Assembly (NCBI RefSeq): GCF_958450345.1
Contig: NC_088780.1
Span: 108,760,226-108,824,225 of the forward strand
DNA from: Calliphora vicina
Lineage: Eukaryota; Arthropoda; Insecta; Diptera; Calliphoridae
Length of the DNA stretch: 64,000 bases
Direction: 5' to 3'
This document shows, piece by piece, positions 1-12,472 of this stretch. Numbering within the stretch: position 1 is the first letter of the stretch; the number at the start of each line of letters is the position of its first letter. Position numbers and translations under genes: made by a program. Under the pieces are notes generated by a model that was not told where the DNA came from, did no database searches, and was given only the letters and a program-made list of their open reading frames with translations.

Positions 1-360
1 AAAAAAGTAAAAAATTGTATGTCTTGAGTTACAAAAAAATAGATATCCCACTCGCATCCCACTAAGCGACAAAAAGGGTGTTAAAGGAAAACACATAAGC
101 TTTCTTCTGAGCAAAAAAAAAATTAAAAAATGGGTCCATTTTTTTAAAAAAAGTAAACAAAGTTTTTGATTTTGCAAAAAAATTCAAAAATTTTAAATCT
201 TGAGTTACAAAATATTTTTTTTGATAGATATCCCACTCGCATCCCACTAAGCGACCATATAGGTCGCAAATTTCATCCCGTTCGGAAGACATCGATTTCA
301 AAAGTTGGTTCACTTGACATGAAATGCCCCATATATACATATATCCGCTATAGACCCGGT
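1..360 (-). repeat. Family A foldback repeat, partial (one arm)
   Basis: Shares blocks with the palindrome at 17454-18684: 'ATCCCACTCGCATCCCACT', 'AAAAAATGGGTCCATTTTT' and the end block 'CACTTGACATGAAATGCCCC'. Orientation is that of the right arm of that palindrome. Poly-A/T runs dominate and open frames here are low-complexity, so I read no gene. The family is unclassified. Confidence 0.7.
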
Positions 361-505
361 TCGGTTTGCTATATCGAGAAAATCTATCCTCAAATGGCTG
401 AAATAATAGGGAATAATCTTTTTTTATTTTAATACCTAAAAATATTTAAATTTTTATTTTAAAGTATAATTTTTTGAAGGGTAAATAGGATTCGGCATCA
501 ATAAA
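361..505 (+). mobile_element. Helentron-like (family B) 3' end, degraded
   Basis: 'ACCTAAAAATATTTAAA', then 'AAGTATAATTTTTTGAAGGG' and 'GGATTCGGCAT' match the 3' end of the fuller copies at 45391-46326 and 47733-48120. The terminal hairpin is eroded: only one half of the GGCTGTGCC-type stem remains. Confidence 0.5.
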
Positions 506-3500
506 TAAATTGTCGATTCTTAGTGAATAAGAAATCCGTAATCGAGAAATTTCAAATATCGTGGCAATACCGTTTAGCAAAGAATGCTTCAGATCAACCG
601 AATTTTACGCTTAAATTCAATGCAATAAAGCAATGTAGATCATTTGAATATAGATTATCAGTTTCAGCGTGATTTTAAAATATGGGTTCAGCAAATCTGT
701 TTTAATTTCTCAGAAGGTCCGTCAGGCAAACAAAGATGAGAAACTCGGTTTTAACGATTTAAGCGTTAACGATAGTTTTGAGGGTAGTGTAACATGTCAC
801 AACAACCATGAGTGATTTGATTGTACACTAAGCTTGCTAATAGGGGGGCCGACGGCATGTATTGCTTGTGTATTGGGACATGTATTCGATACATATGGAA
901 TTACATGTGTATGTCAAAATTCACGTTATACATACGATTCATAATTTCCACGTTCAAACGTACATATGTAATTGCATGTGACATAACCTCTATTAGTTTA
1001 TATGTTTGTTGTTTTTAACAATATATTTATTTAAAATATTTTTAAATCACAATAAATATATTTAATGCAATGAAATTTATTTTGTTATGATTTTTCTTTA
1101 CTATTTTTTGTTTTGTTTTTTTATTTTGCACGCACACAGTGTTGTATTTCAAAATACAAGAAGATCCTTCCATACCACTATTGTATCGAATTGTACGACT
1201 CAACAGTTAATGTAACATTATCCAACAATTTGTTAGGACTTTGATAAAAATCGTGTAATTAATTTGAATATAAATTTCGAATGCATTTTATTCCTATACA
1301 TTTTATTCAATATCAAATAAGGTAATCCCAGAAGTAAAACAAAACTCACACATTCGAATAACTATACGAATGCGTGAATTCTCCCACAGGTTCTTATTTT
1401 CAAAATAGAAAAATAAATTATTAGGAAACAATCCTTCTAAAGGTTGTAGGATTGGTAAACACGCTTTTAAAATCTTGAAAATACTGCCAAAGTCTGAGGT
1501 TTGTGTATAATTCTATGTGCCAACCAAATAGTGTTACAAGATTATATATTAAAAGGATTGCGAAATAATCAAAGCCTACAAAATAAATAAATAATAAATT
1601 TAGCGGAATAAAGGATATGGACCATGGTAAAACCAAGCATTGTTACAAGATTACATTGCAAAATGAATAGAAATATTGATGAGTTTGTGATAATTTATCA
1701 TAACTAAAAGATTATTTTGTATTTGTTCTCACTCCTACTACGCTGCAGCACACATTTTCTTACGCCAATCATAAAATTAGTCTCCTTTAACCTCTTCACA
1801 CCTCACTGACAAGCACTAACAAAAGAAATAAATCCAATTAAAGCAGTCAAATTCCCCAGTGATTAGCAGTTGTAAAATATATGGATGTATTTTGTTGAGC
1901 GTTCATACCCAAATGCCCAACCAACCAATATTGTAATTAATGGCAACATCAAATATTTACAACATTTATTACAAATTAATTATTTAGACGTCTTGTTATA
2001 CATAATGACAAAAAGATGAGCGAAGTTTATTTTTGTACTCAAACTCGTTGTTGCCTCGTTAAGGCTCATTGCATGCCATATAGAATAGAGTTTTTCTACT
2101 CATGTGGGAATTTGGTGGTGCGCTGTCTTGTAGCATATACATACTTACAATTCAAGTAATAAAATAATGCCTTCCCCTTAAGAATTGTCAAGTTTTCTGA
2201 TCAGTTTTATGCCGCTTGTTAAGGAAGCGTGAATTAATTGCATTTCTTTTATTTGTATGCTTTCTGTGGTGAATGTATGTTTTGTATTTAGAATATTCAT
2301 AAAAATCCAGTAGTTTGTCTTGTTTTCTTTCTTTTAAGTTTTTTTTAATTAATTTATCACCACTTTGGGGGTTTCAACCACAAAATCAATTTCCTTTTAA
2401 TGATTCTAACGCCTCATTGATACGCAAATTAATGATGTTTCTTAACAAATACTCATACAAGTACAAGACAACTTATTAGACAAACTCCCACTTTCCCCTC
2501 TTTTGGTATGTTCACAAACAATAAAATTTGTTAGTATTTTTATAAATTTGTTGGTCTTACATCGACATAAATCTTGTCCAAACATATTTAACATACTTTT
2601 GAGGTAATAAAATTAGAAAAATAGAATGAAAACAATCTTCCACTTGGAACTTACGAGATTTACGGCTGGCGGAGAGTAAAAGATCAAATCCACGAGTATT
2701 ATATAGTTATTTTGTGTGTATATTTTGACATTGTCAACATAAGATTGACAATAAATTTGAGTGATTTTTATGGAGAATTTGTTTGTTAAAAAACATAAAA
2801 AAGGGGGACAAACAAGTGTGTTTTGGGTGCAAGATGGATCGTACCTGTTTTGAATGCTACAGTTAAAAGTATGGATGTTTGGTGCCTTATGGCTTTCTTG
2901 CGTAAAAGTCTTACAAATGTTAAGACAAAAGTTATCACATAGTTAACTGTCGAATGCATTACTTCATACTTCCTGAATATGTTGGTTGGGATTTTAGATA
3001 CCATTTAAAGTATTAGTTTCTTCTCTAATGAGGAAAAATACACCCAAAGACGAGCACAATCGTTTTAATATATAGAATCCTGACATTGCTCGAGACATTT
3101 ATCTAAGAAATCGAAGCATATTTAAAGGACTTTCACGATTCCTACTTATTGGTGAGATCATAAAACGGGGATCACTCTCTTCAATACGCTCCTTAAACTA
3201 TTAGCTGAATCTCATTAGAGGTAAGATCTAAAATTTTGTAAAATAAAATCTTGAGTCGACTACATCAATTGTTTAACGAACTATAGAAATATATGCTGAA
3301 CATACTGGAATCTTGAGGTCATTGTAGTGTACGGTGGTTTCATCCGTGATGGCTGCTCTTACAAAGGCATGTAGAATATGAATCGAGAAATTATACATCG
3401 AGAGCATTTAGAAACTTATTTAAAATGGAGGTTAACAAGGCTACTGAAAATACTCTAGCCTAATACAGTTTGTAATGTTTAGCTCTGGGAGATATCACAG

Positions 3501-3785
3501 CAAATATTCATACCAGGAGAATTACGAAAATATAAATGGAATTAGATTGGTAAAAACGTAGTACTGATATTGATTGATATTGACTGGAATCCATAGAGAT
3601 CGTCCTACTCACACTTGAAAATGGCATGCCCGCTGGAAAAAGTGTTTAGTACTAAAACACCTATACAAAGCTCAGTATTTAGAAGACGAACAAAAAAAAA
3701 ATAAAGTTCACAGAGACTTTAATCAGTTAAAGTTAGGCCTGGTTTTCCAAATATGCATAGTTTTATTAAATATATGCTCTTTTGA
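506..3785. other. No recognised gene; AT-rich unique-looking DNA
   Basis: Only short open frames without conserved motifs occur on either strand. The sequence has long A/T tracts and the look of fly intronic or intergenic DNA. Nothing here repeats elsewhere in the window as far as I can see by eye. Confidence 0.5.
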
Positions 3786-3786
3786 T

Positions 3787-4037
3787 ACACAGAGAAAACA
3801 TATTCGTAATAGCAACCGAATTTGTTGCCAATCGAATGACTCGATTGCACAAATCGAATTTGTTGGTTCTGTTAATAGGAATTTGGTTTATAAAGAAGAA
3901 TTTCGGTTGAAGCAATCAAACTTTTGTTACCTCTTCTAAAGTTTTGTAGCCACAGCTGTAAAATTCAGTCACTAAGGTAGAATCATTCGGTTGGCAACAA
4001 ATTCGGTTGCTATCACGAATCTGTTTTCTCTCTGTAC
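3787..4037. mobile_element. Palindromic MITE (TIR 'ACAGAGAAAAC...')
   Basis: About 250 bp with inverted ends of roughly 50 bp. The left end reads ACAGAGAAAACATATTCG then AGCAACCGAATTTGTTGCC. The right end is its reverse complement, with CGAATCTGTTTTCTCTCTGT closing the element. The centre is non-coding. A half-copy sits at 12007-12076. Superfamily unknown; no clear TSD. Confidence 0.75.
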
Positions 4038-4450
4038 TTATAGATTTTCCCACCCTGACTGTCTGTCAGCCAATGAGTCGCTTTATGCTAAGTAACGTTG
4101 AGAAGTATTGCAAATTTGTATTTAAAGGTAAATGATGTCCGGTACACAGAGCCAATCGTGTCCTTCTGGAAGCATCGATAATATTATGACAATATTATTG
4201 TATATGCAGCAGCATTTCGGTCAACTGTGAGTGGTGTATAGCCACGATATCTGACTTTAACATATGAAGTTGGATGATCTTTGGTTTAGATGTATGGCTC
4301 AATATATCATATAGTCCATCTTTCTATTTTACACAATCAATTTTATTGAAGCCTAATTGGCGGCTTCAATCGGACGGTAATTAATTTTAATTTAACATAA
4401 CTAAATAGAATCATTCTTTTGCTAATTCATTAATAATTTATTGATTTTTA

Positions 4451-4740
4451 TACCCTTCGCCATGAGTGGTCGATATAGCCATGTCCGCCTGTATGTTGAA
4501 ATCAACTTTCCTTAGCACCTAAATAACTTATATACATGATCATCACTATGTCGGGAATTCTATTTAATTCTATTCTGCTGTTTAAAATCGACAAAATCGG
4601 CCCACAAATGTCTGAGATATAAAGAAACAACTGGGAAAACCTCGATTTTTTGCCTATTTTTGATTTATATCTGGATTACTAAATCATTAATATAGACAAT
4701 ATGGATATCTAATGATAGATATTTTAAAGTCCATTGTAAC
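4451..4740 (+). mobile_element. Helentron-like (family B) fragment
   Basis: Contains 'ACCCTTCGCCATGAG', 'CATGTCCGCCTGTATG' and 'ATATAGACAATATGGATATC', blocks shared with 18906-19470 and with 45391-46326 (reverse). It ends at a hAT boundary (4741). Truncated and diverged; no coding capacity. Confidence 0.6.
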
Positions 4741-5215
4741 TAGGGTATTCATTCGACTAATGATCGTTCGATTAATCGAATAATTTCTTACGAATAATTA
4801 TTCGAACAATTTAAAAATGGCCATTTTCCAATAACGAATAATGCGAATAAATGTTCATATATTTAAATTTATTAAATTGCTTAAAATTGTTCATAATTTC
4901 AAATTTAAACGATTCTAGATAAAATTTCTTTGGAATACATGTAGGGGCGGGTATACTTCTCATGGACCATCAAGGAGTAATTTCAGTTAATTACCTCACC
5001 CGCCGGAGGTAATAATGACTCACAAAAAATTGTATTGTTTCTGATATTCGACAAATAACTAAAGACAAAGGGACTTTGAATTCAGGATCATGTCCAAATG
5101 CTCAAATTTTTTAAAGCATAGCTCCAAAACGGACTTTGTTTTCGAATGTTTTTAACATTATCAGTACTTGAATTGTTAACTTTAACGTTATTTTTTGTTT
5201 TTCTATAACATTATT
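4741..5215 (+). mobile_element. hAT-like element, partial
   Basis: Begins TAGGGTATTCATTCG, the same end as the complete copy at 21740-22961 (right end, reverse complement), followed by the ATTCGAATAA-rich subterminal region. Inner blocks ('ATAACTAAAGACAAAGGGAC', 'AAAGCATAGCTCCAAAACGG') match that copy but large internal parts are deleted. The far end is missing. A short unrelated-looking GC-richer insert occurs near 4945-5010. Confidence 0.7.
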
Positions 5216-6730
5216 GCGTTGCATGCTACTTTTTCCTGTAGATTGTCATCAAATCGACCTCTATCAACTTGTGTCACAGCTAAATCACATTTTATTACAT
5301 TTCAAACGGAAGTAATTTAAATTAAAAATTTGTTTATGACGTTTTTTATGTCAAACAACCGAAAAAATACACCACACACTTCTAAAAAACTCATCTTTAT
5401 TTGGTGCTACGCCTAACATCCATTGTCGATGTGTGAGTTTTTTTAAAACATAAAAAACACATATATATATAGAAATGTAGCAACATCTACACTTGCTACA
5501 AGCGCCTAAAACTTTTTGTAGTATTTGTGTTATTCGACTAAAATTAATGAGCTCTTAAGTGTTGAGTTATGTTTTAATAATTTTATTGTGTGGTTGCCAA
5601 AATACTTTGGTTCTTTTGGTGGGTCTGCCTGAATGAAATCTAAAATATTCGACCAATTATTTTAATGACATTTTCTGATTGTCATTACATTTTTCTCAAT
5701 TAAAATATAATATTTTTGCTGTTTTTACATTCTACATAACAAATTTGTTGTTTATTATTATTTTTAGTGTTTCAAATAAAAATTAAGGTTAATTACAATA
5801 GAAAATGTCAAGTATTTTTAAATGTACATATGTATGTAGTGAGTGGGTGGCATATAAATTAAGGTTTAAGTATGTGTAAAAATCGCAAAAAAATTAAATA
5901 AGAGAAAGCAGTATCAGACATTTAGATAGGCACAAATATACTTATAGAGCTCATATATACAAATTGTAGTAAATTATCAAAGTAGTATAATTTCATCATA
6001 TTTGATTTAATCATATATACATAGTTATACCTAGAATAAATGCATACTGCATTTGAAATAAAATTTTGTTAAGGATCTAGCCACAAACTCAAGTATCTCG
6101 AAAACAGTACAACTCCCCCATAAGTGTGCCACATACGTTTATTTTCTTAAACGTTGAAAAATTTATCTTCAAATTATTTCAACACTTTTAGTTCAACAAT
6201 TTGCAGTTTAACAAAAATGACAAAAATATGTAAAATATTAAAAAGCCATATAAAAATTATTTTTAAATTAAATTTAATTTGAAAATTATACCACTTTAAC
6301 CACAAGTGAGTGCCATAAGAACTTTTATGTTAAAGAAATGAACATCATCAGACATGATTGTATTTCTATCAACATCATAAAAACAAAATAATTATAAAAT
6401 ACCAAAAAAAAAAAACAGCACACAATAATAAATTTAATGATGTAGAAATTGTGAAAAATGCAACTAAACTGAATGGTTTGCACATTCAATGCAGAGGGAA
6501 ATAATTATGATAAGCAGCAAGGCAAATGTATTAAATACTTTATAAATGCAGCAAACAAGTACAAGGAAGAAATGTAGCACTACATTGTTTAGAAATTTGC
6601 AATAAATTATTAAGATGATGACGAAATAAAGGAAATTGCAGACAAGTTATATCACTGATTTTTTACAAAATTGTTTTGGGTTTTTGTATGACATGACAAG
6701 GGTTATGTTGGCTTTTGTGTCCTCTGTGGT
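5216..6730. other. No recognised gene
   Basis: AT-rich DNA with scattered poly-A/T tracts. No frame shows a conserved motif and no inverted or tandem repeat was noticed. Confidence 0.45.
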
Positions 6731-6827
6731 TTGTGGCTTATTCGCATAGACCTGCGCCTCAAGAAAAGATCAAATCGCACGACTTCAAATCGCTCGTGCA
6801 GAATGTCCAATGTGGCGTAAGAAGATA

Positions 6828-7000
6828 TTAACGCATTCTTTTCCGTGTATAACTTAACATGATCGTCAATATTTCGGCCTGAAAGACACTAGCATTATCA
6901 TGAGGACATATTAATGACATTCTGCTGACTTCAACACAGAATACCTCAGTATCTATGACAAAGTTGAACATAGAACCAGGAAATCCAATGGTATGGTTGG
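6828..7000 (-). pseudogene. LINE RNase H relic (Jockey/R1-type)
   Basis: On the minus strand a frame contains ASVFQAEILTI (FQAEIL at about 6867-6884), the hallmark of the RNase H domain encoded by Jockey/I/R1-type non-LTR retrotransposons (usual form CSVFQAEILAI). The preceding residues 'CPHDN' fit the RLPDFCSVFQAE context. No reverse transcriptase is recognisable next to it. It is a broken remnant. A second FQAEIL-like stretch occurs at 9516-9533 on the other side of the satellite array. Confidence 0.55.
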
Positions 7001-7129
7001 TGGAGATGGCAAATAGGAATACAAAAGTAATCGAAATATACATTAGATTAATAATTTCTGAATCTTTCAACTCCTTGTTCTTTACTTAAAACGAATCACA
7101 TTAAGATATTATGGAGCTTCGATGGTAGG

Positions 7130-8885
7130 AAGCTCCACAGATCGAGCTCCTTTTCTTGATTAAATGCGAATTTAGATATTTTGAGTCTTAATATAAAAAA
7201 TCGATTTTTGGTCAGAAACATGAGTGATCACAGATCGAGCTCTTTTTCTTGATTAAACGCTTATTGGCCAAGTTATTAGCGAATTTAGATATTTTGAGTT
7301 TTTATATAAAAAATCGATTTTTGGTCAGAAATATGAGTGCTCACAGACCGAGCTCCTTGTCTTGATTAAACGCTTATTGTCCAAGTTATTAGCGAATTTA
7401 GATATTTTGAGTTTTTATATAAAAAATCAATTTTTGGTCAGAAATATGAGAGATCACAGATTGAGCTGCTTTTATTGATTAAACGTTTATTGGACAAGTT
7501 ATTAGCGAATTTAGATATTTTGAGTTTTTATATAAAAAATTGATTTTTGGTCAGAAATATGAGTGATCACAGATAGAGCTCCTTTTCTTGATTAAACGCT
7601 TATTGGCCAAGTTATTTGCGAATTTAGATATTTTGAGTTTTTATATAAAAAATCGATTTTTGCTCAGAAATATGAGTGATCACAGATCGAGCTCCTTTTT
7701 TTAATTAAACGCTTATTGGCCAAGTTATTGGCAAATTTAGATATTTTGTTTTTATATAAAAAATTGATTTTTGGTCAGAAATATGAGTGATCACAGATCG
7801 AGCTCCTTTTCTTGATTAAACGCTTGTTGGCCAAGTTATCAGCGAATTTATATATTTTGAGTTTTTATAAAAAAAATCGATTTTTGGTCAGAAATATGAG
7901 TGATCACATATCGAGCAGCTTGTCTTGATTACACGCTTATTAGCGAATTTAGATATTTTGAGTTTTTATATAAAAAATCGATTTTTGGTCAGAAATATGA
8001 GTGATCACATATCGAGCTGCTTTTATTTTAAACGCTTATTGGAAAAGTTATTAGCGAATTTAGATATTTTGAGTTTTTATATAAAAAATCGATTTTTGGT
8101 CAGAAATATGAGTGATCACAGATCGGACTCCTTTTCTTGACTAAATGCTTATTGGCCAAGTTATTAGCGAATTTAGATATTTTGAGTTTTTATATAAAAA
8201 ATCGATTTTTGGTCAGAAACATGAGTGATCACAGATCGAGCTCCTTTACTTGATTAAACGCTTATTGGCCAAGTTATTAGCGAATTTAGATATTTTGAGT
8301 TTTTATATAAATAATCAAATCGAATCGAGCTCTATTTCTTGATTAAACGCTTATTGGCCAAGTTATCAGCGAATTTAGATATTTTGAGTTTTTATACAAA
8401 AAATCGATTTTTGGTCAGAAATATGAGTGATCACATATCGAGCTGCTTTTATTTTAAACGCTTATTGGAAAAGTTATTAGCGAATTTAGATATTTAGAGT
8501 TTTTATATAAAAAATCGAATTTTGTTCAGAAATATGAGTGATCACAGATCGAACTCCTTTTCTTGATTAAACGCTTATTGGCCAAGTTATCAGCGAATTT
8601 AGATATTTTGAGTTTTTATATAAAAAATCCATTTTTGGTGGGAAACATGAGTGATCACAGATCGAGCTCCTTTTATTGATTAAACGCTTATTGGCCAAGT
8701 TATCAGCGAATTTAGATATTTTGAGTTTTTATATAAAAAATCGATTTTTGGTCAGAAATATGAGTGATCACAGATCGTGCTCCTTTTCTTGATTAAACGC
8801 TTATTGGCCAAGTTATTATCGATTTAAGTTATTGTGAGTTTTTATATAAGTAATCGAATTTTGGTCTGAAATATAATTGGTCACA
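7130..8885 (+). repeat. ~112-bp tandem satellite array, about 16 units
   Basis: Units repeat with spacing mostly 108-114 bp. Each has the order: ATCGAGCTCCTTTTCTTG, ATTAAACGCTTATTGGCC, AAGTTATTAGCGAATTTAG, ATATTTTGAGTTTTTATAT, AAAAAATCGATTTTTGGTC, AGAAATATGAGTGATCACAG. A few units are short (about 91-103 bp). Units starting near 8012 and 8437 share the rare variant 'ATATCGAGCTGCTTTTATTT', implying a ~427-bp (four-unit) higher-order duplication. Frames across the array are an effect of the repeat and not a protein gene. The same unit occurs inverted at 54870-55490. Confidence 0.95.
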
Positions 8886-9375
8886 GACCGGTGTATTTTG
8901 CAGATGTATTTAATAAGTGACCGTATTAGTGGACGTGGACATTTTTTATTTATGTAAAAACTTTTGCGGACTATGTATTGCGAACATTAAAAAAAATTAG
9001 TTAAATCGGTCCAGGCGTCCTGCGATTTTAGATATATCGAAATTGGATTACTACGATCATTTACACAAAAAATTAGCCAAATCGATGTAGCCGTTTTCCG
9101 ATTTTAGATAAATCGAAAAAAGTGGGCGTGATCAATTTTTCATTCAGTAAAAATTTAAGTTGGGCTATGGCCAACATTTTAAAAAAAATATTGTCTAAAT
9201 CGCTCCGGCCTCTGTACTGATGCAATTACCAATGAACGACTTTTGATTTTTATTTATATAGAAGATAGATAGATCGGATGATTCGCAGAGTAGATAAAAA
9301 ACTGAATTCTCCTTTAGGAAATCCAAGTCTTCTTGCATGTGCAACAACCAATTATTTCTGCCTTGGGATTATCCC
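8886..9375 (+). repeat. Satellite-flanking module, homologous to 54311-54870 inverted
   Basis: Blocks 'GCGGACTATGTATTGCGAAC', 'TTAGATAAATCGAAAAAAGT', 'GATCGGATGATTCGCAGAG' and 'CTGCCTTGGGATTATCC' are found as reverse complements at 54311-54870. Inside, a ~170-bp module with 'AAATCGGTCCAGGCG / AAATCGATGTAGCCG / AAATCGCTCCGGCC' is repeated about three times. Homology stops near 9375; the hAT-like terminal repeats of the 54-kb copy are absent here. Confidence 0.85.
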
Positions 9376-9429
9376 GGTTTTTTTTCAAAGTTGTAACTAG
9401 AATAACTAGGCCTAACCAGGATAGATTTT

Positions 9430-9625
9430 CCTTACACTGTCTGATAAATGATGTGAAATAAGATTTAAGTGACAAAAGTGCCCCACAAATTCTACTTTAT
9501 ATCCCTTTCTGTTCGTCAATATCTCGGCATTAAAAAGACCAGCTTCATCTTGAAGATCTATTAGGAAAATTTCCCCGAGTCCATCAGAGATCTCCGCTGT
9601 TCCTACACTACAGTTAAACATTGAA
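9430..9625 (-). pseudogene. LINE RNase H relic, second piece
   Basis: The minus-strand frame includes LQDEAGLFNAEILT and, a few residues on, RKGY, matching the RNase H pattern 'EASVFQAEILAIRKG' of Jockey/R1-type LINEs. It starts with an in-frame Met by chance and has no neighbouring intact domain. A degraded fragment. Confidence 0.5.
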
Positions 9626-9699
9626 CATTGTAAGGTTAATTAATATTACTGACATAAATATTTCGATTAAAAAATAGAAACGATCTTGCTATGACGATC

Positions 9700-10060
9700 A
9701 TTTCCTATTGGTAGTGTTCTAACTTCTAAAGTGTTAATTTCAGGTACTTAGTACTGAGGTTAGTGTATGATTACACACTTGCATATTCCCAAATGCAATA
9801 GCCACAGATACCGCGTCTGAAATATATAGGTGTCAATCTGACTAGTTCGTCCGCCTACTTATTACCATAGCAGTCTCTATTCATAGGAACCCAAATTAAC
9901 GAATGTCATGATATATGACCTAATCTGGACGGCTCATTTTTAATGCTGAGTGCAGAAGTGACACCCGAATGTTGACTGATTGACAATATTCCAGTTAGAG
10001 AAATAGGTTCTTAATCTGGAAGTTGGTATATATAAATAATATATTACAGATCATCTTATC
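9700..10060 (-). pseudogene. LINE RNase H C-terminal relic
   Basis: On the minus strand: CHSALNEM-like residues near 9950, LIWVP near 9890, a frame with one stop reading GNK*ADELVRL near 9850, and SVAIAFGNMQVC near 9790. These match, in order, the C-terminal half of Jockey/R1-type LINE RNase H (CRKSLNEM, WVPGH, GNEKADELARL, SVGIPLATCKL). Frameshifts and stops make it a pseudogene. In minus-strand order it precedes the FQAEIL piece at 9516, so the two belong to separate or rearranged copies. Confidence 0.55.
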
Positions 10061-12006
10061 AGCGTATACATTCCAGATTGGAGTTAATGAACACTGTACC
10101 GACATTTTAAGTTAAGGCTATTCTAAAAACTGGAATTTCTAATCATATAGACGCATTAGATACTTCTGTTTCAAATCAATAGTATTGAGAACTTTGTGAT
10201 CGAAATTCTACAAAATCGCACTTTTGTATTTTTTTGTTTGAGTATCGAGTAATGTAAGACACCCAAATATCACAGTCATTTTTAAATAAATAAATTATAA
10301 ATTAAGCAATATCGTATTCAATATTGTGGATTTACAACTAATAATACCATTTATTTTAATTTGAACATATTAAATAAATTCCATTACTAATTTGTGTAAT
10401 ATGTACATTGTATAATATGTGTATTTCGTTATGTTTACAAACATAAATTCTTATTTAATTTTATATATTCTGCTTATAAACATAAATTAAAAATTGTCAC
10501 TTTTAAACACACATTCATAATTTATTTATATAATCCTCTACTACATATCCATTTTTCTCCAAAATCTTTTCAACATTTATTAATCCAGTTTATGGCAGTG
10601 GCACTTATGGGATGTATCTGTATGCGAACACCATCCAATATATGATCATCATTTATAATGATAAATGTCTTTAGTTAAAAATCAACTTGTAAATCTGTCA
10701 CGCGTCGTTGTAAATCATCACAGCACTAAACCGCAGAAACACGACTAACAAAAAAAAAATTTAAATGAACAAGAATGAAATTTTTCAATGAGTCCCTGAC
10801 GATCTCATATTCCATGCAATGACACTCATTCCCGTTTATCATTTTTCTTTTACAGATGTTTTTTTTTCTTCTATTTGTTGTCATTGTGGTAGAAATTAAG
10901 AAAAAAGAAAAATTCTAGACTTTGAGTTTTCAGTAGATTTAAGGGTATTTCCATTTGGTTTTACAATAATTGTACAATATTTGTAAGATTTCTACGAATT
11001 CAAAGTACTTGAAGCAGTGTTTGAAATGGGTGTTTCCTCAACTAATCTATTACCAATAACATGTTCAAGTGATTCAAGTTGGTCTAAAGAGGGTGTAAGT
11101 GTGAAGGATTTAATATGCTAAATAGGGATTGAAGGAGTTATTTGTTTCAAGAGGGTCTTAGAAAATTATAAAGGTGGGTTAAAACTATTTTTAGAGCACA
11201 TTTTAAGAAAAGTCGGCAAGAAAATTAATTTTCTATTTATCAGCAGGCTCAAGTATTTAAAGGACTTTTGAAGGTTTTAAACTTATCTAAAATATTTAAA
11301 GTTTATTTAATTCCTAATAAATTATTTCAGCTACTTTTGACAAAATTTAGATTTTTATAAAAATGTATTTATGTTTATTTATTTATAGGAAAAATCTACA
11401 ACACAACACATTAGATTAAAAACCACTCAAATGCTAGTTCAACATAAAATAACAAATAATGGAAACACGAATATAAAAATGAAACATCATCAATTTTTAT
11501 TATCTTTCTAAAGTAATTTTACACACACTCACAGTTACCCGCAAACACACTTGTTTGAATATAGAGAGGTTGTATAGAGGTGGTTGTTAAATCAAAAAGT
11601 AATACACTGAAATGTTAATAAATTGACACCGCCACATCATCATCAACAACATCATAACATTTGTTAGTTGTTCTTTTTTTCCCTCGTTCCTCAGTTTGTT
11701 CTCCATCCAAACAATATCCCCACAAATCTTGCCACAACCACCAAATAAATAAAAACAACAGCACCAGGATCAACTATAGCTGCAAAAAAAATCATTACAT
11801 AACAACATCAAAATTAGATTTTTTTTTGAGGCTCCTATTTACACATTAAAATCACCCTGAAATCCGTGTTATTTATTTACTTTTTACATACATGCATACA
11901 AATACAAACTTGTACACACTACGAATAAAATTTGACGGATATATAAAATATACTGAATGATTATAAGCAGAGCTTTAATAGAATGAAAAGCTTTTTACCT
12001 AAACGG
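10061..12006. other. No recognised gene
   Basis: AT-rich non-coding DNA with low-complexity tracts (for example near 10860-10900). No conserved motif, TIR pair or tandem array noticed. Confidence 0.45.
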
Positions 12007-12078
12007 AGTTATGTTATTTGGCAATCGATTGACAGCAAACTCGGTTGCTCTCACGAATCTGTTTTCTCCGTGTAGATA
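12007..12078. mobile_element. Half of the 'ACAGAGAAAAC' MITE family
   Basis: 'GGCAATCGATTGACAGCAAA', 'CTCGGTTGCTCTCACGAATC' and 'TGTTTTCTCCGTGT' match the right half of the MITE at 3787-4037. No left partner lies nearby, so this is a solo half. Confidence 0.65.
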
Positions 12079-12472
12079 AAGATTCTCAAACGTATATTGA
12101 GAAAAATCATCGAAGTTGGCTTATATATGATAAAAAACACAACTTTTGGCAATATTTTTGGATATATCTCGGATACTGAAAATATAAAATTTTGTATCAA
12201 ATGAAAGTTATTTCTACTTCTTCACCAAAAATTATTCCAACGCCAGATAAATCCAAAGTATGATTGATCCATGGTTTGATTTCCTAGCATTATGTCTTAT
12301 GTACTTCAGATTTACACTCATTTGTGTTGTATTCTATTTGGATAGCAAAATTTTTCAGAGTTTTGTGCTCGTTTCTGCCAAATTTTTTTGAGATATCTTT
12401 GCAATTGCGTCCTATAGTTTGATTGCATGGTTTACATGCAATTTGATATTTTAATTTGATTCGATGCGGTGC

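Noticed and set aside
7925..8140. Open frame with repeated ANLDILSFYIKNRFLVRN
   Set aside because: It follows from the tandem satellite unit, which lacks stops in one frame for two units only.
7080..8900. CRISPR-like array of repeats and spacers
   Set aside because: The whole unit repeats, with no unique spacers, in eukaryotic DNA; it is a satellite.
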